Of a stretch of DNA of 64,000 nt, positions 1-11,961 are shown one piece after another. Source of the stretch: Phyto melanocephala (Eukaryota > Arthropoda > Insecta > Diptera > Rhinophoridae); assembly GCA_941918925.1 (NCBI GenBank), contig OW799233.1:57255841-57319840 (forward strand), in the 5' to 3' direction. The stretch's first letter is position 1. The number at the start of each line of letters is the position of its first letter. A model generated the notes under the pieces. That model saw only the letters and a list, made by a program, of their open reading frames with translations. It made no database searches and was not told the origin of the DNA. The translations under genes were made by a program, and so were the position numbers.

Positions 1-601
1 ATTCCGCAATAAAATTTCCTTTAAGAAAAGTAAATATAATATCCGACGTTTTAGAAACTAGATTTTTTTTTTTTAATTAATCTTTTATCAAAATTTCCAA
101 ATTTTTGATTTTTTAAAATTCATAAAAAATTAACAAACGCAGCTAAGCTTCTAATATTTTGTAGACATATAAAAGCATATACAAAGCTGCAAACAAAGCA
201 AGCCATAAATGTTTAAAATCTGTAAGCAAAAGTCTACAAATTTTAATTAATTTAAGAATTTCATAAAACGCAACACCCCTAAGGGATGGCGATAAAGGGA
301 AAGTATAACTTGAGTAAATCCTAGGCCTTAGAAACAAATGATGGGAATGAAAAATAAGGTTGCGCTGGTCATACATTTTCACCATCTAGGTGTATCTCAG
401 GCTCTGCAGGTGCAAAATTTAAGACTAGTGTTTTACGCGTATTAAAAGCAAAGTTCTAAACAATATAAGCTATTAGTGAATTAAGTCTGTCTACAACTTT
501 TAATTTTTTCAGAAAAGATGAAATTTTTTAATTTTTTATAAGAACCAAACTAAAAACTTTTTGTTGTTAAGTAGTTAAATTTAAAGTTTTTATTTAGAAA
601 T
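1..601. other. AT-rich stretch, nothing recognised
   Basis: Very AT-rich sequence with poly-T runs. The short open frame at 143-385 (-) has low-complexity, AT-driven composition and no recognisable motif, so no gene is called. Confidence 0.5.
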
Positions 602-1130
602 TTATTCTTCTTCCTCCTGCAAATTCCAACAAATATCCCCTAATAGCGAATCAAGTTGTTTGCCGCTATACCAGTGTTCGAGCCTGGCTGTTACTTGGTG
701 AAATCTCTCGCCATGTTCATCAGACTCGGCTGGTGATTGTTCATTAAATTTTTCGGCATGGTAATGCGAAAAATTTATTTTCAATGGCATTCTAACGTTT
801 AAGTTTTTAAATGCGGTTAGCATATTTTTGGTTAAAATTCGCCAGTTTTCAGACCGATGATTTTCTAATACATTTTCTATTACTGATTTCACACAATTCC
901 AGGCCAATAGCTCGATATCATTCAATGCAACCTCAAATTGATGGTCCTTCATAAGACGACGAATGTCCGGTCCATTAAAAATTCCTGTAAAATAAAAACA
1001 TTATGATATGAAATATAAATCTAATTTAATAAAGTAGTTAGAATTCATACCTTATTTTACTTTCATGCCACTTAATCGTGGAAAAATTCGGTGCAATTCG
1101 GTAAAAGCAACACCATCTGGGCACAATGCT
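602..1130 (-). pseudogene. relic of an unnamed transposon-associated protein, two exons
   Basis: The 602-984 exon encodes about 127 residues with IFNGPDIRRLMKDHQFE near its start and DEHGERFHQ near its end. From memory this matches a widespread, unnamed arthropod protein family that behaves like mobile-element cargo; the enzyme activity is unknown. Exon 1 (about 1051-1130) ends FPRLSGMKVK, which fits the residues before IFNGPDI in that family. The 66-bp interval 985-1050 has a GTATG donor and a TTTTACAG acceptor on the minus strand, phase 1. A TAA lies in frame two bases before the donor, so the protein cannot be made as it stands. The C-terminus is acidic (QEEEE). The family identity is recollection, not a search result. 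Confidence 0.55.
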
Positions 1131-1144
1131 TTTATAAAATTTTT

Positions 1145-2290
1145 ACAATTACTATTGCACATCTGGTGATACAAATTAATGACGACTTTTTACTGAAATT
1201 GCATCAGGTGTATCTATTGAGTGCGATTCTAAATGTGTTTTACCTAGTCCTTTTCTTGTATAGCAGGGAAATTTGGCAATATGGCAGAATCTAATCTCTG
1301 TCGCTAGGCAGATGTCAAATAATGAATTACGACATCTGAGTTGTTTTCAGTATCTTCGCAGAGATTAATTCCATTAGTCGTGAGACTGTCTATATGGACA
1401 AATAATTTAAGAACCTTCATGAAATCAATTTCCAAAAAAAGCTCAAGACTCAAAGTAAGCACTAAATAGAACGTGATCACATGCGACATTTTGTTAAAAA
1501 CTACTTTCGCCTTAACACGACCGATAATGCTGTGAACCGTGCCATCTGCGGCTTTTTAACGCTTACGAAATTAGGAATTTCAAGGCCAGTTTTCTTAATG
1601 AAATCCACACAGTTTCGACCTCTAAGCGTGACAATGGCACCACTGTCTAAGACATTTTCGATTTCCTGGCCACCTACAAATATCTTTGTATAAAGACGCG
1701 AATCTTGGCCCTCATATAGTGAAGCTATTGCAATTTCATGTCTTAAATGTTTTCTAATTGTATATCGTTCACGCGCTTTCTTAACTTTACTAGATACTGA
1801 ACCAAAAATTCTAGTTTTTGCCTTATAATATTCTTTAGTCCGCACATTTAATAGGCTACTTGGAGTTTAGGTTCAGGATTTGAACTAAATTTTAATCTAT
1901 TTTTATTTTTCAAAATTTAAAAAGTAACACCTTCAGATTCTATTTGTAATTTGACCTCGTCTCCCCAGTTTGAGACGGGTACCGCAACCTTCCAGCATGT
2001 GTCAATACTATTTGAACAAACACCCGCCACTTCTAGATTCATTATTGACAAATCCTCCTATGTATATTCTATTTTATTTCCCCTTTGTATATTATGGTGC
2101 CACTGCTGGTACAATTGTCTCTGCCTATTAAGCAGGTTTTCAGAACGTCTTACAGAAAAAAAATTTCGATAGGGGTTTTAAATTGCTTCTTATGATTTCC
2201 ACCAACTGCTTCTCTTCATAGGGGTTCGAATTATAAAATTCCTCAAAAGATTCGTTTGACAACTGCGTACGATTTAGATTTTTCATTGCA
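1145..2290 (-). pseudogene. Gypsy-type LTR retrotransposon gag/protease/pol relic
   Basis: Read on the minus strand, the order is the one expected for an LTR retrotransposon. A gag capsid C-terminal stretch (NPYEEKQLVEIIRSNLKP, about 2180-2260) comes first, then a degraded linker. A retropepsin follows at 1501-1845 with the active-site motif LDSGA. After a frameshift near 1500 the protease continues to about 1304 (LGIDF-like region reading LEIDFMKV), and the start of the pol linker runs to about 1145. Stops and frameshifts are scattered throughout. No LTRs are visible around it. It abuts the neighbouring relic at about 1140, so one probably truncated the other. Confidence 0.7.
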
Positions 2291-4640
2291 CCTGAAATTC
2301 CTTTTCAAATCGGCGATATATAATCTTAATAAAAGGAACTAAAATTTTTTCTATTCTCATATATTTTCCCTTCAACTAAAATTCTGTTTTCTTTTCCAGG
2401 AACTTTTCAGGCACCGTAGCCAAACCAATGAGTTCCTAATTTGAAAGCAAAAGGGCGCCGTACGTCCTTAGCGTGTCCACAGTCTGAATATCAAAACCGT
2501 AAGTCTCAAAATACAATTTTATAAATATATGTACCCCTTGCTAACCTTAAATAAAAATTTTTTACCTCACAAACGGAATTGCTGAAACTTTTTGGACAGA
2601 CTGACAAACTGTATCCTTTTTTTTTTTTTTTTTTTTTTTAATTTTAAAGTGTAAAGTGTAAAAATGGTCCACAAAAGTGTTACCTGGTGTACTTGGCAAT
2701 ATGCTTCCCTGCAGGGTATATACAATTATACGTATACATATGATCGTATGTCCGTATAAACCAAAAACGAATACAGAATTCTTTGAAAAGTCTTATAAAA
2801 GAGGCAAAGTTTAGCCAAATTATACCATGTCAAATTTTTCAATGCTCACAAAATGGTGTCATACAGTACTATGAGTTCCGTCTATGGTTTAAGTAATGCA
2901 TTTTTTTCTTCATTTCTATTAACATAGTGCGATAATAAGCAAATATTTTTCAGCAGTATATTGATAAAACTTTATAAATATGTCCCATAACAATATTTAT
3001 GAAATTTGAAATAAAAAAACATTATGTATTTTTGTAGCTAGAAATATTTTGTATGTATTTTTACTAACATACATACATACATACACACATATATAATTGC
3101 ATGTATGTAAAATGTACATACATATTTACAATCATAACGTCATAGATGTGCGTCCGGTCTGTGTATAAAAGTACTACTGGTGCAACTAAAATGACTACGA
3201 GTTGGTGATTAAAGTTGTAAGGACGTTGTAATCGTGTTTTCAAATTGTTCAACAGATAGAAAATTAGACCTTGATTAAGTCATTAAAAAGTTAAGTTAAG
3301 TTATCTTTTGCCACTTGTGTTGTTGCGCTGATTTTGTTTCTTCGGTTGTTTGTTGCTTCTTTATTCAACAATTTTTATTCTCTGTGAATGTATTTATTTA
3401 TTCACAGAATTAAAATACAGTGAAACTCGACTATACCTAATTGTTTCATTCATATTTAATACCTGTATTAACGTTGTAAGTTAATTGTACAAGTACCAGT
3501 ACTAAATAAGCATACTTTAAATTGTTTAAATGTCTTTAACTATTTAATATATTTTATTGTATTTGTATTTAAAACCTGTATGCTGTTGGTACAAATAGTT
3601 TTTTTTTTTTTTTAATAATTTAGCTTCAGTAATTTAACTGTTAAACAAATTTGATGTCTCTAAATGTCTTTCTTAAGTTTAATTTTCTTTTTGAATCTCT
3701 TCTATGAAGAATTTTAATCTTTATTTGTGTTATTCAAAAGAAATATTTAACTGGAAATAGGTATAAGTTTTATCCTGATGCCACGCGAGTGAAATGAATT
3801 TTATGAAATAGAGAATGTTAGTCATACTATACATATCGATTCATATTTACTGACATAGCGAGTGAGAACGAAATTTACCATAACATAAGTCTTGTTTGTT
3901 TTTATACTCTTTACTTTTGGTAACATAATGTATATATTTTAAAAGCTTATTAAATATAATTAAGGGTTTCGATTGAGCTATGCCCATCTGATCGTGTATT
4001 AGTTGAAATCAACTTTAAGAAACCCACACATATTTCTTAGACCTATACATATATGGTATCAATCTTTTGGAAATATTATGAAAACGATTGATTTTGTTTA
4101 CGAACTGTTGCTTTGATTTTTACTCGTCTATAGTACGAAGTAACATCAAAACCAAGGCATATTCATTAGGTCAATGCAATTGATCAGCTGATTTTTGCGC
4201 AGGGTTGTATTACTATTGTGAAAATGTCAAAAGTTGTTTACTTTTTCGCGCCATGTCTTTTTTGTGTATATTTTTGTTTACATTTTTTGTATGCTTTTTA
4301 AATTGTTTCTTATTTTGATAAAATTTAAATAAGTGGATTTTATAATAAATAATTAAAATTTTAAAGAAAAAGGTGTTTTAAGTAATGCGTTATGGCAAAA
4401 TTTCCAAAAAAAATAAATAACACAAACAACTTATCTTGTCTGTATTAAAAAAAAAAACTAAATACTTTAGTTTTTTGCACACTTAAACAAATTTTAAAAA
4501 CGCCAATACACTCCAATCATCTGGTCTTAATTCTATTATTTTGTTCATCTATACTAATAACGCCTGTAGCTTATCAAACCTATCAAACTCTGTAACAAGA
4601 AATTCCACCACATATATTTTTAACATTTCTCTTCAGTATA
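2291..4640. other. intergenic, no gene seen
   Basis: AT-rich sequence with a poly-T run near 2618-2640, a CATA microsatellite near 3066-3090 and scattered CATATGTA repeats. No long ORF, TIR pair or structural RNA was recognised. The first part (2291-2460) may be further gag relic but is too degraded to call. Confidence 0.5.
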
Positions 4641-4682
4641 ATACTTGTTTTATTTTTGCAATTCAGTAAAATTTCCACTATT

Positions 4683-5205
4683 TCATATTGTTTCGCTCCA
4701 TAAGCATTTTTGTTTAACTACATCTAAGCTACTTTGACGCCAAATGCTTTTGTGCAGCTTCCCACATAGCGGCAACCATTTCTTCAATTGCATTTGTAAA
4801 ATCACTTTTTCTGCTTTTAACTTTTGTGTAACATCAAATTGTATAGCATTAACATCTATTGGCACTGCCACCGGCCCCATGGGAACATTTACAGACTGTT
4901 TACTCTGTTACAACTTTAGCGCACTGCTCAAAACAACCGGAGTTGTTGTGACGGGCGATGCAGTTTTAAAAGCTTGTGGTGGGACAAATTGTGGCATAAA
5001 AGCTGGCGGTGGAATTGGAGGTGGTTGACCAGACGTAACTGTTGGTTGCCGCTGAAATTTTTGCTGTACCTGACTATATGTATTGGCGGCTATTATAGCT
5101 CTCACTTGGTTTGGTACTAAAAGTTTTCTTGCGGCTGGTGTTGTGGTCGGCCTCAATATTTCTACTTTGCATCGAGACAATTTATCATCAATATTTTGTA
5201 ATTTT
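4683..5205 (-). pseudogene. proline-rich ORF with an in-frame stop, unrecognised
   Basis: One reading frame runs from about 5205 to 4683 and is broken only by a TAA at 4908-4910. Its N-terminal part begins near IDDKLSRCKVEILRP, followed by a proline-rich linker containing QPPPIPPPAF. After the stop the frame continues with a charged amphipathic segment (DVTQKLKAEKVILQMQLKKW) and ends at a TAG at 4683. Composition and helix pattern look protein-like rather than random, and both halves share a frame, so this was one coding exon. I do not recognise the family. Another in-frame stop lies upstream near 5209. A recent pseudogene, a strain-specific nonsense allele or a base-call error are all possible. 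Confidence 0.5.
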
Positions 5206-5252
5206 TTTCCTATTTACTAAAATAATGTGAATTATTTTTTGTTACATATTAA

Positions 5253-5527
5253 ATACTAGCTTGTGCCCGCAACTTCGTCTGCGTAGTTATCGGGAAAAAA
5301 GGTAGACTTAGTATTAACAACAAAAATAAAAATATTTACAACACAAACAACCCGTTTAGGATGTGAGATGATGAGTTTACCAACGACTTCGCGTCATTAT
5401 CGCGATAAAAAGTAGCCTATGTGTTAATCTAGGTTGTTATCTATCTATGTGCCGAATTTCATTTAATTCCGTTCAGCGTGATTGAGTAACAAATATCCAA
5501 ACATTCACATTTATTATATTAGTAGGA
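5253..5527 (+). repeat. repeat E, SINE/RTE-tail-like, copy 1
   Basis: Starts TACTAGCTTGTGCCCGCAAC and ends in an AT-rich tail near TTATATTAGTAGGAT. An inverted copy of similar length lies at 43904-44194. The 'ACTAGC..GCCCGC' head and the conserved 'TTCATTTAATTC' segment resemble short dispersed repeats common in insects that I associate with RTE-type tails. That class assignment is tentative; the two-copy repeat itself is directly visible. Confidence 0.7.
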
Positions 5528-5975
5528 TATTCAGAAAAAATTACCTTGAATATTACAAAAAATTTTTGTCAATGATGTAGTCAGCTGTTTTTTGACATCA
5601 CTAACAAAATACATGAATTTTTTTATATCATTTTGTTGTTGCAGAGTTGCAATGAATAGGCCTTGATCAAAACACAATTGTACGAATGCAAAAACCACAA
5701 AAGACTTTTCAACAGTTGCTATTTATTTGAAAAGCAGAAACGAAAGCTTTTTTGCTTTTATGCTGTAATTTTTTTAAAAAACTGTAAACTGTTGCTTTGC
5801 TTTCGCTTTGCATCAATAATAATAAAATAAAAAATAATAAAATTTTCTATTTATAACCACCATTTAATTCTGCTAGAACTGAGCTGTAGATGAAACTGCA
5901 GTTGAAAGTATGTGCAATGCTTTAAAGCTGTAATTTTAGCATTATTTTTTCTCTCGCTCTTGCTACTAGTAGTGC
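5528..5975. other. intergenic, nothing recognised
   Basis: AT-rich sequence between repeat E and the hAT element. No ORF or repeat pair was identified here. Confidence 0.5.
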
Positions 5976-6359
5976 TTCGTAACCAGCGTTGCCACAACCA
6001 AAAAAAATTATACAACCAAATTTTTAAAAAATGTAACCAAATGGGGAAAAAATTACCAAAATTAAAAATTGTTTTGATTTTATAAAAATTGTTATTTTAA
6101 ATTATTTCATATTTTAATGCAAAAAGGAAATAGAATTAAAAATATATATAAAGTGATTTTTTTAGAGATCGACAAATTTAAAATTCATACTACGTTGAGA
6201 GAAGCAAAATTTTAGATGTTTTTAAAACAAAGTTTTGGCAGACCAGTCACAATTGGAATCATTTTGATTTTTGCACAATTCTTTTGATTGCATAACATTG
6301 TTAGTTGTTTGGAACTCAAGCTTATTTCTAAATGTGCTTTTATCAAACTAAGCAGTGAA

Positions 6360-7955
6360 CAAGTAACAGTGCTATATTCGGCCGTGCCGAATCTTATATA
6401 CCCTTCACAACGTGTAGTCATGCAATAACAATTGTTTGTATCACCATTCATCCCATATAAAATACGTGCATACGTACACGTTAGAATAAATGTGGCATCG
6501 AATCCCAGCTGAGCCAAAAAAATTTTATTTTATTTTATTAAATATATTTTTTATATTTTATTATTTTTTTTTATATTTTTTTTAAATTTCTAAAAAAAAA
6601 TTTTTTTAAATTTTTTTCTAAATTTTTTTAAAACTTTTTTTTTGTAATTTTTTTTATTATTTTTTTCTTATTATACCCTTCACACAGTGAAAAAGGGTAT
6701 ATATAGGTTTGTCATTCCGTGTGAAATTTCTACAATTTTGATTTCCGACCCCATAAAGTATATATTTTCTGAAAGCTTATGAATAGGGGAGTCGATTAAG
6801 CGCTGTCAGTCTGTCCGTCTGTCCGTCTGACCGTCTGTCCGTGTGTATGTTGAAATCAACTTTTTGAAGCCCCCCGACATCGCTTGGACTCGGGAGAGGT
6901 ATTAAAATATCAGAAATATTCGGGAGTAGATCGCTATTGAAAATCAGAAAGATCGGTACATAAACAACTGAGATATGAGCAAAAACCCACGACCACCTCG
7001 ATTTTTTTTTCACAAAAGCAACATTACAACAACAATATACATACAAACGTGTATACTGGTTAGAAAAAACGTGGCATCGAATCCCAGCTGAGCCAAAAAA
7101 ATTTTTTTTAAAATTTTTTTTTTATTTTTTTTTTATTTTTTTTTTATTTTTTTTTATTTTTTTTTTTTATTTTTTATATAATATATTATTTATATTTTTA
7201 TTATTTTTTTTTTAATTTTTTTTTTTAATTTTTTTTTTTATTTTTTTTTGTTTTATATATATTATATACATAATAATTTTTTAAAAAATTTTTTTTTTTA
7301 AAAAAAATTTTTTTTTTTAAATTTTTTTTAAATTTTTTTTTTTTTTTGTTTTTTTTAACATTCATACGTGAATTTATAATTTTACAATGGGACGTTTTTA
7401 TATATGTATGTTTTTATATGTATGTACGTATTTCATATGGGATAAATGGTGACACAAACCACTGTTATTGCATGAATTCACGTTGTGAAGGGTATATAAG
7501 ATTCGGCACGGCCGAATATAGCGCTCTTACTTGTTTTTAATATTTTTTTTTTTTTGTAATTTTTTTTGTTTGGTATGTTTTTTACATGTATGTATGTATG
7601 TTGTTGTTGTAATTGTGAAAAAAAACGAGGTGGTCGTGGTTTTTTGCTCATATCTCAGAAATTTATGGGGCGATTGTGCTGAATTTCAATAGCGATTCAT
7701 TCCTGGATATTTCCAAGAGATTGCTACCATATACAGATCTGAGGAGCATATAGTTGCTTCTAAAAGTTGATTTCAGCCAACACACGGACAGATGGGCAGA
7801 CGGATAGACGGACAGACGGTCAGGGCTTAATCGACTCCTCTATTCATAAGCTTTTAGAAAATATATACTTTATGGGGTCGGAAATGAAAATTGTAGAAAT
7901 TACAAACGGAATGACAAAGCTATATATACCCTTGTACACCACAGGTGAAGGGTAT
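6360..7955 (+). mobile_element. HINE-B(+), interrupted by a second HINE-B
   Basis: The 5' end (CAAGTAACAGTGCTATATTC, then the TTCGGC..GCCGAA-type hairpin) lies at 6360-6520. The 3' half (7533-7955) holds the GACGGACAGACGG-type GTCY microsatellite near 7790-7825 and ends in a hairpin made of TATACCCTT and AAGGGTATA. Between them sits an inverted HINE-B. Features fit the mini-me/DINE-1 (Helentron-associated) class: subterminal palindromes, a GTCY core, a 3' stem-loop and no clear TSD. The insertion into the hAT gene lies in an A-tract. Confidence 0.8.
6672..7532 (-). mobile_element. HINE-B(-), nested in HINE-B(+)
   Basis: Complete in inverted orientation: 3' hairpin at 6672-6705, GTCY tract at 6807-6842, a long A/T-homopolymer middle (about 7095-7350), and the 5' end with TTCGGCACGGCCGAA at 7502-7516 followed by the reverse complement of CAAGTAAGAGCGC. 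It is very similar to the copy at 20092-21098. Nesting inside another copy of the same family forms large inverted repeats. Confidence 0.8.
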
Positions 7956-8380
7956 AAAAAGTTCTTTCTGCAGCAGCTGAACTATGTGGCAAAGACATTA
8001 GGTTTTGAACACAATATATGAGTTCTTCGAAACACTTTTCGTTTATTGCATTTTTATGTTTAGACAATTTGTTCCAAAACTCAACAATACTTATGTATAT
8101 CACTGTCTAAAATAATATTTGAAAATCTTAATAGTTTCCATTGGGATAAAATTTTTTCTTCATTACTACCTGTTATATTTGGGAATGATAATAACAAAGG
8201 TTCTAAGCTTATCTCTGAACTACTTAAAACTTTATTTGGTGCAATTATCTCAAGATTTTTAAAATCTGTTATTAAAAAATCGAAGAATTTCCTTAAAAGT
8301 TCAATGTAAAACTGTTGTATATCTGTTATAATTTTACTTTCTTGCATACTTGCTGCTTCATTGCAATGTGAAACATACAT
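7956..8380 (-). pseudogene. hAT transposase C-terminal (dimerisation) domain, broken
   Basis: The minus-strand frame 8081-8380 reads into IILDSDI, then a frameshift near 8095 leads to FWNKLSKHKN and LMSLPHSSAAAERTF. The LPHSSAAAERTF block is the hallmark of the hAT C-terminal dimerisation domain. The frame stops at 7956 where HINE-B was inserted and resumes beyond it at about 6359 as SLLSLIKAHLEI, continuing to about 6212. Thus the HINE split this gene at a codon-readable point. The catalytic N-terminal part is absent. The gene is non-functional because of the insertion and frameshift. Confidence 0.8.
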
Positions 8381-8562
8381 ATTTTAAAGCGCGATTTGAG
8401 AAATCAGCATATCAAATACATGATGTATATACATACATACATACATATTAAAATTTGAGTAAGAAGTAACCAAAATAAAAAAAAAAGTACATATCTACAC
8501 ATCAGAAAAAAGAGTATGCAATTTCGGTTAAAAGTAACCAAAACGGCAACGCTGTTGGTAAC

Positions 8563-9424
8563 ACATTCTATTCATCTATATGTTTATTTACGGATTCATT
8601 TTCATAAAGATATTCATTCATTCGCTCGTAACTACAAGAGCCATTCACTGACAAAACTTCTATCTAAATATAGTATGTACAATGTACATACATACATAGT
8701 TGTATACACAATGGCTTCAATAAGTAAATATTCACCTAATTATTCGAAATGCCTTTTAAATATTTATAACGTAAAAGTATGATGCAAGAATTTCATCTTT
8801 AAATTATTTTTTTTTCTTTAATTTTTTCTTTTTTAATTTTCAGGAACAGCATTTTGTTTTTATAAATTTTTACTATGCAAATATTAAAATTACATTTTCT
8901 TTATTTTATATAGAAAAGTGTTAAATGAAATATAAATTCGGCCTAATCAACAACCCCAAGAGATTATCGAACTACCGATATATTACAGATCCGTTTTTCT
9001 CACAAAATTAGGCCAGAAAGATCAAAACCGAAATTGATGCCAATTACACTTAATTTCATCACAAGGCACGAAATAATGGCTGAATTGAAAAAATATTTTA
9101 GTGCATGTTAATTTCACAACTTACTGCGTTGTCGCGGCCAGCTTTAAAATTAAATTGTATTTAAAAAGTAAACGTCAGATATTGTTTTTTGGGTTATAAT
9201 GAAGATTCCAATGCCCAAAAGTGTTTCAGATCTTTTATTATTAAAAATATCTAAGGGTTATTACTCTTTCTAATAACAGACAAAAGTGATTGGTAGTTTA
9301 AGTTATTTGCCAACAACAAAACAAGCAGAGCGATATTTTTGGCATAGCTCTTAATTTGCCATAACGATTAGTAATCTATTACATTAGTTTTTAAAAAGAA
9401 TCATAATGATTTCAATATATTTTA
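8563..9424. other. intergenic, nothing recognised
   Basis: AT-rich sequence with no convincing ORF. The 8516-8782 (+) frame begins within the hAT end and has no recognised motif. Confidence 0.5.
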
Positions 9425-10110
9425 AGGCCAGTTCAGACTAGAACACAAGTGCATCCTCTGATCCTCCTGCTATTAAAATCGGAGGACCTGTTTTCAAGTT
9501 ATGACAAAACATCTTAGGCAACTCAACGATTAAGGGGGGGGTGAAATATACCACGCCTTTAAAAGAAAATCCTTACGTGCTAGAGAAAAACGGAAAACAG
9601 ATTTAATTAAAGGAATCAAAATCCATATAGTCCACATACTTTTATTTTTAGGGTAGACAAAAATTTTTTTTTTTGCGCAGTGTACTTTTGTTTCCCAGTG
9701 TAATTTTTTCGAAATCTGCCACTAGACTTTTTATATCATACTACACCTAAAACTATCAAAAAACTAAAACTTTTAATCCAAAAAACACGTTTAATAATTG
9801 TGGCCAGCTTTTCAGGCCAAATACTCCTCTGTGCGTCGATTCATAGGTTATTTGAGATACTGAAAAGGAAACTGCACTGCATGTGTTCAAGTTAGCTGTA
9901 GTTTTCGGGATACACCGTTATGCTAAAAATTAAAGTAGTGCAATTATATATATTAGCAATTATATATATTAGCATAACTTGAAAACGTTAAATTTCATAT
10001 TTAAATCTGCCCTGCAGTTGTAAAGATATTCAGTGTTACTAAAAAAAAATATTAAAACGTTCGTTCTTAAAAATTTATATAAAATCAAACTTAAATTAAA
10101 GATACATTTT
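9425..10110 (+). repeat. dispersed repeat R1, copy 1
   Basis: About 690 bp that recurs inverted at 15480-16463. Shared landmarks are AAATCGGAGGA near 9476, ATCCATATAGTCCACATAC near 9620, TGCGCAGTGTAC near 9675, CCAAATACTCCTCTG near 9818, GAGATACTG near 9853 and AACTTGAAAACGTTAAAT near 9967. No protein is encoded. A short third match (AAAATCCATATAGTCC) occurs at 25501-25516. The ends and the transposon class are not determined. Confidence 0.75.
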
Positions 10111-10676
10111 AATCTAGCTCGGTATAACTAAAAACATTCTTAACAAAAATAACTCTTTTCATTGAAATTGGTGAGCAAGTTATGATTTTATTCACAATTT
10201 ATTTATTGGCGTATATTTAATACTAAACACAAAATTTACATATTTCATTAAAATCAGTGCTGGACTTTTGATTTTATTCATATGAAATGTTTACACTTCA
10301 CTTAGCTAGTTAATTGCGATATGCATACAACTCTCTCACACTTTTATTTTATAATTTCTGTTGCTTAATTGTGTTTAAGTAGTGGTAATACCGATTTTAT
10401 TGAAATATGTTTTAATTCCTTTAAAGTATATGTACCCATGTATATGCGCAAATGAAAGAATATGATTTTTTTGTGGCTTTTGATTTTTAAAATACAAAAA
10501 TTTAGATCGGCAAGCGTTTTTAGGCTGTCAAAAATTTCTATGCCCATACAATTTGAATAAAGTAAAACAAAATACTGCGTTGCGATGGCAGTATTTTTGC
10601 TTTGTATTGTTAAAAAGTAATGCCATTTTTTTATTTTTATTTGTATGTCAATCTAGAGATTGCAGCTCTACTTTTT
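10111..10676. other. intergenic, nothing recognised
   Basis: AT-rich stretch between repeat R1 and HINE-A. The 10365-10547 (-) frame shows no recognised motif. Confidence 0.45.
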
Positions 10677-11961
10677 ATACCCGCCACCAAAAAAATGGAA
10701 GGTGTATATTCATTTTGTCATTCCGTTTGTAACACATCGAAATATCCATTTTGGGCCCCATAAAGTATATATATTTTGAATCGGGGTTTCATTTTATGAC
10801 AATCTAGCTATGCCCGTCCGTCTGTTGAAAGCATGATAGAGGTCGCACCGAAAAAGCTAGGGGCTCAAATTTTGCAAAAATCTTTCCTATATACAAGGTT
10901 TGAAAATTGACTAGGTCGGAATATTAGAAAGAGAGTTACAGTTCGTAATGCAAGAGTAGGTCGAAAAAACCATGTCCTTCCAACATCGAATAAAATGCAA
11001 TTGTGTCCAAACGCATTTACGTAGAGTCATGAAACGTCGAATATATATTTCCTGAGTAAAAACAATATTTTGCCCTATAAATTGCTTAAATCTATGCATT
11101 ATAAATGGAGTTATATATCGAAATTTACGAAAATTTATACCGCACATTGTATTTCTTGGTATATTTAAAATTTAAAACCTAATTAAACTGATTATAAAAA
11201 TTTAGAATCTAATTCTATTTATAATATAAATTCATACATAATAGAAAATTCATTATCTCTTAATAAATTATATAATTATCCAACTAATCTATTAACAATC
11301 ATATTAATAAATTAAATTAGATGTACGATTCTGAAATTTTGTAAACATTGCTTTTTAGTTAAAGGCTTTGATCTAACGGAAAATAAAAATGACACGCCCA
11401 CCTCTTCGTTTTATCTCAAATTCATAAAATTTCTTTATGAATAAAGATTTTGGAATAAAAAAGGATTATCTTGAAGTACCTAAGTTGTATTCATTAGCAG
11501 AAACAACTTCGACACACCTACTATTACGCCCACTTTTAACGTTATCCACTGTTAAGAAAATTTAAAAGCTCATAAAACCAACAAAATTAGAGGTATGGTG
11601 ATGAAATTTGCTACAGATATCCTTTTAGTCAATGTTATTGTTATGCCGGAAAATTTACGTGACACGCCCACTTTACACCTTCCTCCTATATAATGGTTTA
11701 TATTAAATTTATATAATTTCTCTATGGACAAAGTTTTTGGAAGAATAAAGGTCTTTATTGAAATATCTCAGTTTTAGTTATTAGCAGAAACTCTATTGAC
11801 ACGCCTACTTTAACGCCCACTTTCATTGAAAGATTAAATTTACGAAAACCTTTTACTAGCACATCGAAGTTATACAAAGAGAGTGATACATACTTTAGTA
11901 TAAAGGGATTATTCCATAGCGATTACTGTTAATAACAAAATAATACATTTTGTTCTATAAA
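10677..11961 (-). mobile_element. HINE-A(-) copy 1, 5' end lost in a nested hAT relic
   Basis: The 3' hairpin (ATACCCGCCACC / GGTGTAT) opens the copy on the window's left. The GTCCGTCCGTCTG core (about 10813) and the GACACGCCCACC / ACGCCCACTTT modules (about 11390-11660) follow. At 11954-11961 the sequence TCTATAAA matches the hAT-MITE target in other copies, and the nested hAT relic begins. A non-HINE stretch near 11165-11330 is probably decay or a small insertion. Confidence 0.75.

Larger units (their letters stand above)
5984..8554 (-). mobile_element. hAT element with TIRs and 8-bp TSD
   Basis: The left end reads CAGCGTTGCCACAACC and the right end, reverse-complemented, reads CAGCGTTGCCGTTTTGG, so the first 10 bases of the termini match. 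Flanks are TTCGTAAC (5976-5983) and TTGGTAAC (8555-8562), an 8-bp target duplication with one difference, the size typical of hAT transposons. Inside is a minus-strand transposase relic. About 1.6 kb of the interval is a later HINE-B insertion (6360-7955), leaving roughly 975 bp of the hAT itself. It was therefore an internally deleted or decayed copy before or after the HINE landed. Confidence 0.85.

Noticed and set aside
6212..6517. 101-aa minus-strand ORF
   Set aside because: A chance fusion of the last hAT transposase codons with antisense HINE-B sequence, not a separate gene.
6787..6842. GTCC/GTCT arrays as possible CRISPR or satellite repeats
   Set aside because: They are the short GTCY microsatellite cores of HINEs; there are no spacers and copies are only a few units long.
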